NCBI GenBank assembly: GCA_019203745.1
Contig: CP078104.1
Span: forward strand, 3,596,001 to 3,660,000
DNA length: 64,000 nucleotides
From: Chryseobacterium sp. E1
Lineage (GTDB): Bacteria; Bacteroidota; Bacteroidia; Flavobacteriales; Weeksellaceae
Direction of reading: 5' to 3'
Each line of letters begins with the position of its first letter. Positions within the stretch are counted from its first letter, which is position 1. The position numbers and the translations under genes were made by a program. Below, in pieces: positions 31,598-42,724 of the stretch. The notes beneath the pieces are model-generated. The model was not told where the DNA came from. It saw only the letters and a program-made list of their open reading frames with translations, and did not search any database.

Positions 31598-32173
31598 TTG
31601 GATAAATTAAAGATTACAAAATGTGAAATTTTGCTATTGTTATTTTTGGGGTTTTTCTCTTGTAAGAAAGTACAGAAGTATACGGAATTAAAGAAAATAC
31701 TGGAAGAAGTTTTGGTGAATGATCAGAAGTTTCGGGATCCTATTTATGATCATGTCAAACAAGATTCATTAGATAAAAAAATATTAAAATAGTTACGAGA
31801 ATTATTGATAGTTTGGGTTGGTTAGGTGAAAATAAGGTTGGTAAAAATGCCAATCTTGCCCTTTTGTAACAATTCAACATGCACATGACGTTGAAACGAT
31901 GGAAAAATATTTGCCCATTATGAAAGTAGCTGTAAAAAATGGTAATGCTAAAAAAGACAACTGGCATATTTGATTGATAGAGTAGAGCTGTTAAATAATA
32001 GAAAACAGATCTATGGTACACAATTATCTTTCAAAAATAATGGCAAAGCTTATGTGGAAAACTTAGTTGATTCTATACATTTGAATTCAAGGAGAAGAGA
32101 AATGGAGTTGGATCCAATAGAAGATTATCTAAAAATTGTAGATTCTTCAAATAATATAATTGATAAAAAATGA
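31598..32173 (+). CDS. DUF6624-like lipoprotein
   Basis: About 190 residues after correction. The apparent start is a TTG at 31598 (MDKLKITKCEILLLLFLGFFSC), giving a lipobox GFFSC; no ATG in frame serves better. The body shows IIDSLGWLGENKVGKNAN, FVTIQHAHDVETMEKYLPIM, AYLIDRVELLNNRKQIYGTQL and ELDPIEDYLKIV. The QHA, DRV and YGTQ landmarks match the DUF6624 family. Family function unknown. At least three single-base breaks occur at ~31790, ~31865 and ~31960. The gene and the 240 bp after it are AT-rich compared with dnaK. Confidence 0.6.
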
Positions 32174-32262
32174 TTAGTTTTCAGCGGAACAAGTTGGTCT
32201 AAGATTGAAAGTTGTGGATTTGACCCTTACAAAAATAAATGGAATGCAGCCAAAAGCTAATA
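32174..32262 (+). other. Possible gene remnant (coding-like tail)
   Basis: An open stretch just after the DUF6624-like gene reads FSGTSWSKIESCGFDPYKNK, then WNAAKS and a stop at about 32262. It has no start codon or ribosome site. It may be the 3' remnant of a lost gene, or the end of the preceding gene in another frame. I cannot assign a family. Confidence 0.25.
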
Positions 32263-32345
32263 ACCTTATGATTCTGCAATAAACCATCTAATGTCTTGGA
32301 AAATAATAGATGTAGTAAACACTAACATTTAATTATAAAACAATC

Positions 32346-32376
32346 CGGCGGTAAACGAAGTTTACCGCCGGGTTTG
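32346..32376. terminator. Hairpin between convergent genes
   Basis: Perfect 11-bp GC-rich stem cggcggtaaac / gtttaccgccg with loop gaa (32346-32370). The T tract is weak, but its position between convergent genes fits a shared terminator. Confidence 0.65.
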
Positions 32377-32413
32377 TATATTATACCTACTTTGTATGAA
32401 GATACAATTCATG

Positions 32414-32916
32414 CTATTTTTTCAATGTGGGTAGCAATTCGTCCAGATTTTGCAGACACATAGTAAGGCCTTCCTTGAATCCCATGGCAATCATTGTTTC
32501 AATATCTTCATAACTGTCGTGCTGAAGAGTAATGTTAACCATTGTGATGCCGTTTTCTTCCGAAAAATATTGGTCCAGTGTGAGCGGGGTTTTTCCGTAT
32601 TTTCCTTTCCGTTTTCGTCACAGAAAGCATCCAGCCAGGTCACAGATTTCAGAGTTTCTATTTTTTCATAATCTGCTTTGCACCATAGTTTTTCGTTTTC
32701 CGGGCTTACCATGGCATACAGCCACATTCCACCTTCAGTAAAGTTTAGGGATTTTGTTTCCACATGGTAGGGTTTAGGTGCCCACCATTGATCCAGCAGT
32801 TCTGCTGTTGTCCATGCCTGCCAAACCAGTTCAAGGTTGGCATTGAATTCACGTTTTACAACAATGGTATTGTTTTCCTTGTTCACGGAAAAATCAAATA
32901 AGAGGTTGCTTTTCAT
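32414..32916 (-). CDS. SRPBCC/AHSA1 (activator of Hsp90 ATPase-like) domain protein
   Basis: About 167 residues. The START-like fold is shown by KREFNANLELVWQAWTTAELLDQWWAPKPYH, SLNFTEGGMWLYAMVSPE and VTWLDAFCDENG. After correction the end reads YFSEENGITMVNITLQH and ends with NLDELLPTLKK at the stop at 32414. The break is at ~32590, where one base is missing and the false end reads HWTNIFRKK. It lies 4 bp downstream of an ArsR-type regulator. This pair is widespread; the ligand is unknown, and the family name does not imply Hsp90 activation in bacteria. Confidence 0.85.
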
Positions 32917-32920
32917 TATA

Positions 32921-33235
32921 TTATTTTTTGATGGTTGCTAATAAGTCGTCCAGTTGGCTGAACTTTGTTTCCCAGATTTTACGGAATTGCTCCAGCCAGT
33001 GATCTATTTCTTTCATTTTGTCTATTTCCAGTGAATAGTAAATTTCCCTGCCCTGGTGTCCCTGTTTTACCAGTTCACATTCCACTAGAATACGCAGATG
33101 TTTAGATACGGCCTGTCTCGTAGTATCAAAATGTTCTGCAATAGCATTCGGCGTCATTGCATGTACTGCAATAAGACCTATAATAGCTCTTCTGGTAGGA
33201 TCTGCAATGGCCTGGAAAATATCTCGTCTTGTCAT
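32921..33235 (-). CDS. ArsR-family transcriptional repressor
   Basis: An intact frame of 104 residues. The winged helix-turn-helix is clear: FQAIADPTRRAIIGLIAVH, then TPNAIAEHFDTTRQAVSKHLRIL and VKQGHQGREIYYSLE. It lacks the ELCVCDL metal-binding motif of metal sensors, so it belongs to the non-metal branch usually paired with AHSA1-domain proteins, as here 4 bp downstream. Probably autoregulatory: a 12-bp palindrome lies between its -33 and -7 elements. Confidence 0.9.
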   Translation of the reverse strand: MTRRDIFQAIADPTRRAIIGLIAVHAMTPNAIAEHFDTTRQAVSKHLRILVECELVKQGHQGREIYYSLEIDKMKEIDHWLEQFRKIWETKFSQLDDLLATIKK

Positions 33236-33250
33236 GTATGATCATAAAAC

Positions 33251-33292
33251 TTTACAACTGTAAATTTATATGAAACCAATTGGTTGCACAAA
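33251..33292 (-). promoter_or_regulatory. ArsR promoter with palindromic operator
   Basis: On the minus strand, TTTG (33292-33289) and TAAATTTA (33268-33261, one mismatch to TAnnTTTG) are 20 bp apart. The perfect palindrome aaccaattggtt (33274-33285) lies within that spacer. A second inverted repeat, TTTACA-AC-TGTAAA (33251-33264), overlaps the -7 element. Both are plausible repressor sites. Confidence 0.55.
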
Positions 33293-33488
33293 TTTTTATG
33301 ATCTTTTTTGAAAAATTTGTTTAATGTGTCTGTTTATGGGGTTAAAACATGTATTATTTTTTAATAAATATTATGCATAAAGAATTACATTGAGTGTATA
33401 TAATGACTGTTCGAATAGCAGGATTTGTTATTTTACTGTATATTTAACCTCCAATTTCACTATAAACTCTATACTCATTATAAAATTT

Positions 33489-34038
33489 ATGAAAAAGATC
33501 ATCGGTATACTATGCTTGGCGGGAACATTGGCAGGGTGTAATAAGTTGAAGACTAAAGCAGATGTAAAAGATGAACTGAAAGAAGAAAACCTTTATCTAA
33601 AGAAAAAAATCGGAATTCAAAGAAACAGAATCTTCCAGAGGCAGAATTTCAAAAGAAGAAGCTGTAAAATTGGCCATGAAACAATTTGAAGATTATTTAC
33701 CTAAGATCCTCAAAACTTATGACGGTGTCATCGATCTTCAGGATCCCCACATAGGAGATTTTACAGGTGATGGGATAGATGATGTGGCCATATATTGGGA
33801 TATTGCACCTGAAGGAGGAAATGCAATCATAGGACAAGGGTTGTCATTATACCAAAACAATGGGCATAAAGTAAAGGTAATTGCCGGATATGAACCGGAT
33901 TATCTGTTTGCTTTTGACACCATCAAAAATGGAAAAATCATTGTTGAAAAACTGGAGTACACTGAAGAGGATGGAAGATGCTGCCCTTCAATAAAGACTA
34001 AGCATAGTTTAACAATCAAAGGAAATAAAGCTTATTAA
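33489..34038 (+). CDS. Putative lipoprotein with FG-GAP-like motif
   Basis: About 183 residues. The start at 33489 gives a lipoprotein signal (MKKIIGILCLAGTLAGC, lipobox LAGC), then a lysine/glutamate-rich helix (TKADVKDELKEENLYLKKK). After correction a soluble domain follows: KQFEDYLPKILKTYDGVIDL, IGDFTGDGIDDVAIYWDI and YTEEDGRCCPSIKTKHSL. The DFTGDGIDDVAIY loop is FG-GAP-like and probably binds calcium. The break is near 33610 (LKKK region). Function unknown. Confidence 0.55.
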
Positions 34039-34216
34039 CCTCATAGGAAAAAATCAGAAAATTTAAATGCCAAATTCATATAAAAGATGAGTAATGTAAA
34101 AATGATATTCCGGAAAAATAAACATCTTAATAAAAAGAAAATTTGTATCTTTTTTGGCTGATTATCAGTATGAATTTAAACAGTATTTTTTCTTATCACA
34201 CTAAATCTATCTTATA

Positions 34217-34694
34217 ATGAAACACCTGTCCATATTATTAGCATTATGTCTTCACTTTGCGGTGTGTGCAAAAAACACCTGAATCAAAGAAGGAAATACA
34301 AATGCGGTCCGAAGAATTTACCCAGCAGCTGATCACACTGATTGAGAAAAGAGATATTGAAGCTTTAAAGAAACTCACCACTCCAAAATTATACTGTTAT
34401 GTATGTTTTGATGCCGCACCGGAAAAGCCCCCGATTGTTGATCAAAAGACTTTTTATACCCGATATCTAATTCCTGTTTTTAATAAGGATTTGATGGAAA
34501 GACTGAAACGGAAAGAAATAAAATTCTCTGTTGATAAGTTTAAGGCTAGAGAAGGTGGAAGGGATTATATTGTACTGTATACAATTGATAGGCCTAATGA
34601 ACTGGGAGACGGTCATGAAGGTGTACAATTTATTTTCTGGCTGAAAGACGAAAAAGACGGTCTTAAATTTTCAGGGTTAGAAACTGTGCCTTAG
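34217..34694 (+). CDS. Hypothetical secreted protein
   Basis: About 158 residues. The ATG at 34217 gives a signal peptide (MKHLSILLALCLHFAVC). One indel near 34260 joins it to the main frame, QKTPESKKEIQMRSEEFTQQ. The body (LIEKRDIEALKKLTTPKLYC, ENGAVD-like PPIVDQKTFYTRYLIPVF, FKAREGGRDYIVLYTIDRPN) resembles small exported proteins that bind or shield ligands, but I recognise no family. It faces the convergent gene 34727-35660 across 32 bp. Confidence 0.5.
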
Positions 34695-34726
34695 CAGAAA
34701 ATCTATCAATGCCGATTGATCGATGT

Positions 34727-35660
34727 TTAATGAATGGTAAAATCATCGATCTTCCATCCGTTCTTTTGCTTTATCAGCGTAAAAGAAACATGATATCGTT
34801 TTTTCTTCTCTCCTGGAAATTCTATTTCCCAGGTATCTTCGGTCATTACTTTATCAGAAGTATGAGTGTCTGTTCCCCCATAGAACGTACTGATGCCAGC
34901 TTTGGAAGAGATCTGTTGTCTTTTTGCCTCTTGTCCGAGAGGTGCTCTTTTGCCAGTTCCGGTTGATTACCGGCCAAAGCATACATAAACTGAGATATAG
35001 TCTCCCTTGGGCTCAGCTGGGATGTAGAGCCAACCGTGTTTTTATCAAGGCCAAATCTGCAGATTATCGTTCCGTTTTCACTGGTTATTTTAATCTGGTC
35101 AGTATCATAAACTATATCTGTTACAGATTTTTTATTCTCTTCTTTTACCATCCGCTCAGTGGTGCTGGTAATTTTACCACTCTGTTTTCCTGGTCAAATT
35201 CATTGAATATGCTTCGTGTTTCATTATGAAAATCATTCACAGATATTTTTTCTTCACGACTTAGTATAAAGCCTTTGGCATTGTAAACGGTACTTATTTC
35301 TCTGCGTACACCATAGCTTCCGCTTTTAGTATAGGTTTCAGTCATTGTGGTATTGGCAAAGATATAATTGTATCCCGGTCGATCCTGCTTATAAGTGTTG
35401 AAGGTTTCATTTTCTATAGCATCCCAATTCTTTTTATGGTCAAAAAACTGATGCAGGTCAAACTTCTTATAAACATTTCCATCGATGAGTTCTTCCATAA
35501 AATCTTTGTTCTTAAAATCAAGAAATTTATTGGTTTTGAAAACATTATAAGCATCTGCAGCAAGCTTTTCATTACGGGATAAGGTTGCCGGAGCCATCAT
35601 CACCTGCCCGAAAGACAGTTGTATGAACAGCAGTAAATTAAAAAAGAGTAAATTTTTCAT
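34727..35660 (-). CDS. Hypothetical secreted protein (~310 residues)
   Basis: A signal peptide (MKNLLFFNLLLFIQLSFGQ) precedes two unfamiliar halves: an N-terminal region (RNEKLAADAYNVFKTNKFLD, DGNVYKKFDLHQFFDHKKNW) and a C-terminal region with KITSENGTIICRFGLDKN, SPRETISQFMYALAGNQPEL and, after correction, EDTWEIEFPGEKKKRYHVSF and GWKIDDFTIH. The latter resembles the nuclear-transport-factor-2-like tail of secreted Flavobacteria proteins. Indels near 35148 and 34868 split it; the corrected stop is at 34727. Function unknown. Confidence 0.5.
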
Positions 35661-35871
35661 CAGGTTATTTCTACAGTCTTTTTACCAGTTTAAAAAAATA
35701 AAAATAACGTATTTATGGATGCTTTATAGGTTATTTTCATTTAAAAGGAATGAAAAATGTTTTTATTATTTTATTCTTTATATAGGGAATTGTGTATATA
35801 TATTAATTTGTTTTAAGAAATAATAACTAAAATAATTTCAAAATTACTTTTTTATTTAGAATAATTATAAT

Positions 35872-35879
35872 TAATTTTG
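35872..35879 (+). promoter_or_regulatory. Bacteroidota-type -7 element for TonB receptor operon
   Basis: TAATTTTG matches TAnnTTTG, 20 bp before the GTG start at 35899. The 239-bp AT-rich spacer upstream (35661-35898) contains no gene I can support. Confidence 0.5.
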
Positions 35880-35898
35880 CAGCCTTAAATATTCTAAG

Positions 35899-38639
35899 GT
35901 GAAAGTATCGTTATTAGCTGGCGCTGTTTTTCTGGCAGCAGGTGGAAGCATATCGGCTCAGGCAGTGGAGTTCTACCATAATGGACAACTCAAAAAGGGG
36001 AAATCATCAACGATGGCCTGAAAAAATGTAGAGAACTGTCTTTAAAAGATGACATCATCATTCTTAAAGGAGATTGCAGCTTTGTCTTTAAAAACAACAG
36101 TAATAATAATCAGGAGACCATTGTCCTGAGTGAAAGCGAAGAACTGAATCTCAGATTCTTTCCGTCTCCAAAATATCAGAATGAAAAATCTACTATCAGA
36201 ATAGAAGGAGTAGAGCTTACCGCAAAGAAAAAACAATTCTCTGAGATCCAGATCAGACAGGAAGCTCTTCAGAACCTTCAGTCTTTCTCACTGGAAGATG
36301 TATTGCAGCAGTTGCCCGGACAGTATGTTCAGCAGTTTGATAATACCCAGTTTAAAAATATTGTCTTCCGGACAGCAAGCGGGCCTTCTGTTACCGGTAC
36401 CTCGGGAATTCCCGGAGGTGATGATTTCGGAAACAGGGCCTTCGGTGTACAGCTTATGGTGAATGATATCGCCTTATCCAATAACGAAAACATGCAGAGT
36501 TATGATTCTGCCAATGCCGCAGCTTTCGGTTTGAGTTTTAATACTACAACAAAAGCCGGAACATTGATGCCCGGACAGCCCAATTATGGTGTTGACCTGA
36601 GAGAAATACCCACTGAAAATATAGAAAGTATAGAAGTGATACAGGGAGTTCCGGATGCCCAGTATGGAGATCTTACCTCAGGCCTTATCAAAGTGACTAC
36701 AACAGCCAGTGCCTCTCCGCTCCGCCTTGATGCTTCATTAAGGGAAGGAACTTACCAGATTGGACTTACCAAAGGTTTCAGCCTCAATAAAAGCAATGCA
36801 CTGAATGTCTCTGTGAATTATATGAATTCACTTACAGATCCGAGAACCAGCCTGGTAGGATATGACAGAACCGGTGTGAATCTACTCTGGTCTACCCGTA
36901 GCAAGAGCGGTTTCAGAAATAAACTTACGGCAGCATTTTCTGCCAATTCCAGCCAGGGAAAAAAAGATCCGGATGATGTAAACGGAGTTGTGATCAATGT
37001 AGATAATAAGAGTTTTTCACTGAGCAATAATATCAGTTACTCTTTCGATCAGAAAGTCAGAAAAACCTTTTTCAAAACAATCAGCGCAGATGTAGGACTC
37101 AGCTATGCCACACAGTTTACAGAACGTAAATTCTGGCTGAATCAGGGCGCAAGACCTTATGGAAATGCTACTGAGAACCAGGTATATTATGCTCCTTATA
37201 CCTTACCGGCTTATGAAAATCTGGCTTATGCTGATGGGAAGCCGTTCAATATTTATTCAAACTTAAGCCTGAATGGCAGCAGGGTGACATCCTCCAAATG
37301 GGTGCATATGTATAGTGTGGGGGCCAATTTCCGCTATGGTGATAATTTCGGAAGAGGAAGATACGGTACGGCAGGTCAGTTTACCACAATCAAAGCTGCC
37401 GGCCAGAGCTCTGACGGAATGCGGGACTTCAATTACCGGGACAATGTGCATTCTTCTCAGCAGTATGCCCTTTATATTCAGGATAATATCACCAAAGTTT
37501 TTTCAAATAAAAATATTTTCAGAGCCAATTTAGGACTTCGTTATGACCTGCAGAATTCATTCTCTACGTTTTCACCAAGGATTAATACATCTTATCAATT
37601 GGGAAACCTTTCTGTGAGAGGAGGTTTTGGGCTTACCTCCAAAGCACCGTCCCTTAATCAGATGTATACTTCACCCCGTTATTTCGACTTCCTGCTGGGA
37701 GACTACCGTTTACCCGGATACTATTCAGCTGCGATTATGCAGACTGTAGTGACTCCGGGAGATAATGCTGACCTTAAACCCTCACGCAGCTGGAAAACCG
37801 AAATAGGAATTGATTACAGGTTTCCTTTTGCAACCGTGAACCTTACTGCCTATTACAACAGGCTATTCGACGGATTCACCACCATGTCAGTTCCTAAGGT
37901 TATGAATAAAGCTAAAGTGAACGTCAATATAACAGGAACGGAAGTACCAACTTTTGAAATCGTCGGAACCGAAAAATACGTTTACCTGCAGAACAGAATT
38001 ATCAATGGATACAGTTCTGTAGATAAAGGATTGGAATTGATGGCGAATTTCAAAAAAATAGAAGCGCTTAACCTCGTTATCGGTTTCAATGCCAGCTATG
38101 TGGAGACTTCAGGGGAAAAAGATAAGGGACTTTATAAATACGAACCTCCAAAAATCATAGATCCGAATTTCGAATACGGAATTTATAATGATACCAAAAG
38201 TAAAAAGTCGATGGCCAGGGCCAGTTTCAGTTTCGATTATCACCTTGCTCCTTCAGGGCTGATTATTGGTCTCAGAACAGATCATTTTCTTTCAGACAGA
38301 ACTTTTACTCATGCCAGTGATATTTATCCGATAGGGTATATCAAACATGGCGGAGACATTGAAATGATTCCGGAAGGACAAAATACGAATCAGTTATATC
38401 AGAATCTGTTCAGAAAACCTACAGATGAAAAACTTTCGGGACTTTACAATAAAACCCTGCATAATGTTCATTTGAGGGTAACAAAAGATTTCCTGAGCGG
38501 TTTCAGATTATCGGTGTATGTGAGTAATGTTTTCAATCTGAAAGCCTATGACGAAAGAGGCTATTTGTACGCCAACTTTACATCAACCTCATTCGAGCTA
38601 ATATTTCCTACAAATTTTAATAATACTGCTAAAAAATAA
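35899..38639 (+). CDS. TonB-dependent outer membrane receptor
   Basis: About 913 residues. A GTG start at 35899 gives MKVSLLAGAVFLAAGGSISAQ. A short N-terminal domain (CRELSLKDDIIIL) precedes the plug (ALQNLQSFSLEDVLQQLPGQ, IPTENIESIEVIQGVPDAQYGDLTSGLIKVTT), and the large beta-barrel follows. The barrel ends with TKDFLSGFRLSVYVSNVFNL, then LKAYDERGYL and a final beta-strand. IESIEVIQG and QYGDLTSG are typical plug motifs. One G is missing in the run at ~36000 (KKGEIINDG), giving a false stop. It is the first gene of a four-gene operon with a DUF4876-like lipoprotein, a DUF6850-like barrel and a dihaem peroxidase. Substrate unknown; the operon suggests a metal, haem or carried organic ligand. 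Confidence 0.88.
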
Positions 38640-38644
38640 GAACA

Positions 38645-39993
38645 ATGAAACGATTAATATTCTGGCTCATCATTCCTGCTCTTGCCTTGTTGGGGTGCAA
38701 CAGGGACGATGACTTTGGTAAAAACGAAATCAAACCTGTTCCGTATACGGTCAGCCTCAGATATGATGCTTCAAAATATCCTGACGTTGCAGATAAAGGA
38801 GTAGCGAATGTAACGGTTACGATGGAAAACGCAGCTACCGGAGATAAAATTACCGGAAAGACAGATGCCAATGGAGATCTGAAGCTGGAGGCTGTACTCC
38901 CGGAAATTATAGCATTAAAGCCGAACTTCAGTTGAAGAAATCCGAATACGAACAGGAAATCGGAGAAGAGACCAGTTACGAAATTGTCCATTTCGGAGGT
39001 TTTCAGGAAAAAGCAATTGTCAATTCCAAAATATCTTCCACAATACTGAGTATTTCCAGCGGGAATTTTGGTGACCTGGTTATCAAGCAATATTATTATG
39101 CAGGATCAAATTCAAAAACCGGAGCCAATATCAGGGACCAGTTTATCGAAATTCATAATAATTCCGATCAGACGATCTATGCAGATGGTCTGTACCTTGT
39201 ATTTCTGGAAGGAAACACAAACAATAATGTAACCAATTATACTTTATCTAACGGGCAATATGACTGGAGTAAGACTGCAGGAGGCGGAAGTTCTGCCAAT
39301 ACGGATTATGTGTATGCCAATATATTCATTAAAATTCCTGGAAATGGAGACCAGTATCCTATTTTACCAGGGAAAAGTATTGTCATTGCTCAGACGGCAC
39401 TCAATCATAAGGCTCCTTATAATGACATCAACGGGACAGCCATTTCCATACAGAATCCTGATGAAACAATTGATCTGAGCCATGCAGATTTTGAAGCCTA
39501 TCTTGGAGCTTATAATATCAGTATTGGTAAAAAGCCCTTTGCATGGGATATTCAGAATATCATGGTGCCGGATATGCTGATCTCTTATTGGAGTATAGCC
39601 TCCAATGACCTTGTACTGAATGTTACCTCTATGTTGGGATTAGGTATTCTGAGAGCCACAGATGCAGAAGTTGCAAGCTGGAAAAAGGTGGTTACTCCTA
39701 AATCTCCCGTAACAGGAACGCTTTTCCTTCAAATCCCTAAAGAATATATTATTGACGGGGTAGATATTACAGACGATGAGCAGAAAGCCCCTAAAGATTT
39801 TCCTTCAGATATTGATGCCACCCGTACTTTTGTGGTCAATGAAAAGGGACTGGCAGCGGGTAATTTCACAGGACTTTCGGTGATCCGTAAGACCAAAGAA
39901 AATATTAACGGGCGTATTGTATTACAGGATACCAATAACTCAGCGAATGATTTTGTAACCATTAAAGCAAACCCTCGAGGATATGCAAAATAA
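38645..39993 (+). CDS. DUF4876-like surface lipoprotein
   Basis: About 449 residues with a lipoprotein signal (MKRLIFWLIIPALALLGC, lipobox ALLGC). An Ig-like N-terminal domain follows (YTVSLRYDASKYPDVADKGV, TGKTDANGDLKLEAVLPGNY). Then comes a large beta-rich domain (DLVIKQYYYAGSNSKTGANI, IHNNSDQTIYADGLYLVFLE, LHPGKSIVIAQ-like ILPGKSIVIAQTALNH), which fits DUF4876, a lamin-tail-like domain. The break is at ~38900, where one C is missing in VLPGNYSIKAEL. It starts 5 bp after the TonB receptor stop and its 3' end overlaps the next gene by 11 bp. As a lipoprotein partner of the receptor it may act like SusD in capturing ligand (inference). Confidence 0.75.
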
Positions 39994-41570
39994 AAAGAAG
40001 AAGACGATTAGTATCTTTCAGTCCACTATACTGGGACTGGTCACATTGGGCAGCCAGTTCCTTCATGCACAAACCACCCATTTAGACAGTATCAATATAA
40101 GTTCTGCAGAAAAATATCAGGATAGATAACCCTTATATTTCTTTTTCCAGCCGCTGGATTTTTCGGAAACAAGTTTTCAGTATTCTACGATGAAACAGAA
40201 TTTTAAAAGAGTTCAGTCTCCTGAAAAAACAGGAAGTTTCATTTTTCATTCGGAAGGTGTTTATAAACTTAATTCTAAAATAGCCCTTTCAGGAAGGCTT
40301 CAGGCAGATAAAACAGCCGAGGATAATGTTCCTTATATTCTGAATGATGAAAGAACCACCCACAGTTCTTTTATTTACAATCCATCATATTACTGGGTGC
40401 CACGTACCGCAAAGTGGCAGAAACAGAGTTATTTTATCAACGGACAGGTAGCTTATAATCCTGTAAAACCTGTAATCCTTCAGATGGGAGCAGAAGGGCT
40501 GTATGCTAAATCGTACCGGCAAAATGCTGATCCGAGACCCAAAGTGGATGATTATAAATACAAAGCATTCGCAAAACTGGGCTTGAATTGGCGGCAACAT
40601 TCACTTTTTGGTAAATTGAGCTATGTGAACCATTATAAGATGAATAATATTTTATTTGTGAACATTGAAGCGCACGTACCGGCAAATGACAGTATTTATA
40701 TCCGCTATAATGAAGGTTACGGAAACCAGTATATCGGGAATACCCAGTACAAAACCTCCGAATACAAAATGGGAGGCTATATCTTGGTGGAGAGTATGCA
40801 TTCAATACTGCCAGCACCCATTTCTCTGCAGGATATGATTATAAAAATGTGACTGAACGCTTTTACAAGGTTTTCGAATATCAGGACCCTAACTTTATCT
40901 ACCAGAAAGATTATGTAAAATACTCAGGGCTGAAAACAGAACTTCATAGTTTTTATCTTAATTTTCTAGGAAATTATAATGGAAAAAAATGGGCATCTGC
41001 ATTAACCTATCAGGATCAGCAGGATTATAACTACAATTATGCCCTGGAATACAGAACGTATCGTCTGGACCAACAGAACCTGTCCTGGCAGAACAGCGTC
41101 ACATGGTTCAATCACAGGAATGAAGCATTTAAGATGGTTTTGGATGCCGCATACGGTAGAAATCATGTAAAGGATGTTTCTGTAGTGATGGAGAGAAAAC
41201 TTTCTTTCTTTCAATACCGTCTGGGAGTGGAAAAAGAGCTGGTCTTAATGCCTTCACATAAACTGGCTGTGGAATTACCCAAAATCTTTATGTGCCTTTG
41301 GAAAAAGAATTCAATTATGCTCCTTATCAAAGTACAAAAGAGAATATATTTGTAACCAAAATAGCACAGCCTGACTTTGCGTATGACAGTACCACAAAAA
41401 TCGGGCTTGGCCTGAACGCAAGCTATATCCTGGACAGAAATAAAATCAGGTATGAGTTCTTCGGAAATTTTACCCAGATATGGCTGGCGAATGGTACCTA
41501 TAAAAATAAAGTGGACTACAACGGAAGAGCCAATCAGATGGCCTCTGTAGGACTGAATGTTTATTATTAA
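39983..41570 (+). CDS. DUF6850-like outer membrane beta-barrel protein
   Basis: About 529 residues. The ATG at 39983 overlaps the previous stop by 11 bp and gives MQNKKKKTISIFQSTILGLV, a basic N-terminus and signal helix, then the corrected PYISFFQPLDFSETSFQYST. The rest is alternating aromatic beta strands of a barrel (EGVYKLNSKIALSGRLQADK, YNPSYYWVPRTAKWQ, YKAFAKLGLNWRQHSLFGKL, ALTYQDQQDYNYNYALEYR, LNASYILDRNKIRYEFFGNF), ending in the aromatic VGLNVYY expected for outer-membrane insertion. The DUF6850 name rests on the strand pattern and this conserved neighbourhood and is not certain. Breaks occur at ~40127, ~40790 and ~41285. Confidence 0.65.
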
Positions 41571-41573
41571 AAA

Positions 41574-42708
41574 ATGAAAGACAGATATCTTGCTATTCTG
41601 GCCATTGCCGGTATAGCATCTTTATTGAGTTATACTTCCAATGATCCTACGGGGTATACCGTAGAAGAACTGCGTACCCTTTACAGCAGCGGAGACCAGT
41701 CCAAATGGCCGGTTCCCCATTTATTCAATGAAGCTAAAGAAGGCTTTCAGGATATAGGATCTCTTCCCAAAATGAAATTTCCAGAAGATAACCCCTATTC
41801 CGAAGATAAAATGGAGTTGGGGAAAATGTTGTTTTTGATCCGAGACTTTCGGGAAGCGGGCAGATCTCGTGCGCCAACTGTCATAATCCTGAAATAGGAT
41901 GGTCAGACGGAAGCAGGGTTTCCTTCGGACATGACAGGCAGACAGGAACCCGGAATGCACCTACCTTACTGAATATAGGCTATGCAAAAACTTTTTTCTG
42001 GGACGGACGTGCGGCAACGCTGGAAGAACAGGTAAAAGCCCCGATAGAAAATCCGGTGGAAATGAACCTTCACATGTCGCTGGCTGTAAAGAATATCAGA
42101 AAAATTAAAGACTATAAACCTTTCTTTGTGAAAGCTTTCGGAAACGGAGACATTACGGAAGATAAAATTTCAAAAGCGATTGCCACATTTGAACGTTCTC
42201 TCATAAGTCCGCCTTCAAAATTTGATAAATTTATTTCCGGGAAAAAGATGCCCTGACGGATTCTGAAGTGAACGGCCTGCACTTATTCCGGACCAAGGCA
42301 AACTGTATCAATTGTCATAATACCCTTATTTTTCCGATCAGAAATTCCATAATCTGGGTCTTACCTATTATGGGAAAAAATATGAAGATCTGGGCAGGTA
42401 TATCGTTACCAATAAAAATGAAGATGTGGGGAAATTCAAAACTCCGACTCTGAGAGAAGTTTCTGAAAATAAACCTTATATGCACAACGGGCTTTTCCCT
42501 GAGCTGGCTAATATCGTTATGATGTACAATGCCGGAATGGGCAGGGAAACTCAAAAGGAGAGCAGATCAATGATCCTAAATTTCCACACAAGTCTGAAAT
42601 GATTGAAAACTGAATCTGACCGATGAGGAAGTATTTGATATTGTGGAATTCTTAAAAACCCTGAACAGCTACAAATACAAAATGCGTCCGCCGGAATTAC
42701 CGAAATAA
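41574..42708 (+). CDS. Dihaem cytochrome c peroxidase (CcpA/MauG family)
   Basis: About 378 residues. A short N-terminal hydrophobic segment ([13 protein letters not shown]) is followed by the family body: [25 protein letters not shown] (first CxxCH, frame-corrected), [52 protein letters not shown] (second CxxCH) and [21 protein letters not shown]. It reduces periplasmic H2O2 using c-type cytochromes. Four indels: ~41835, ~42250, ~42325 and ~42550. It starts 3 bp after the DUF6850-like barrel, so it is the last gene of the operon. Its presence beside an outer-membrane uptake set suggests redox chemistry on the imported ligand, or protection from it. Confidence 0.9.
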
Positions 42709-42724
42709 AGGAAAACGTTGGGAT

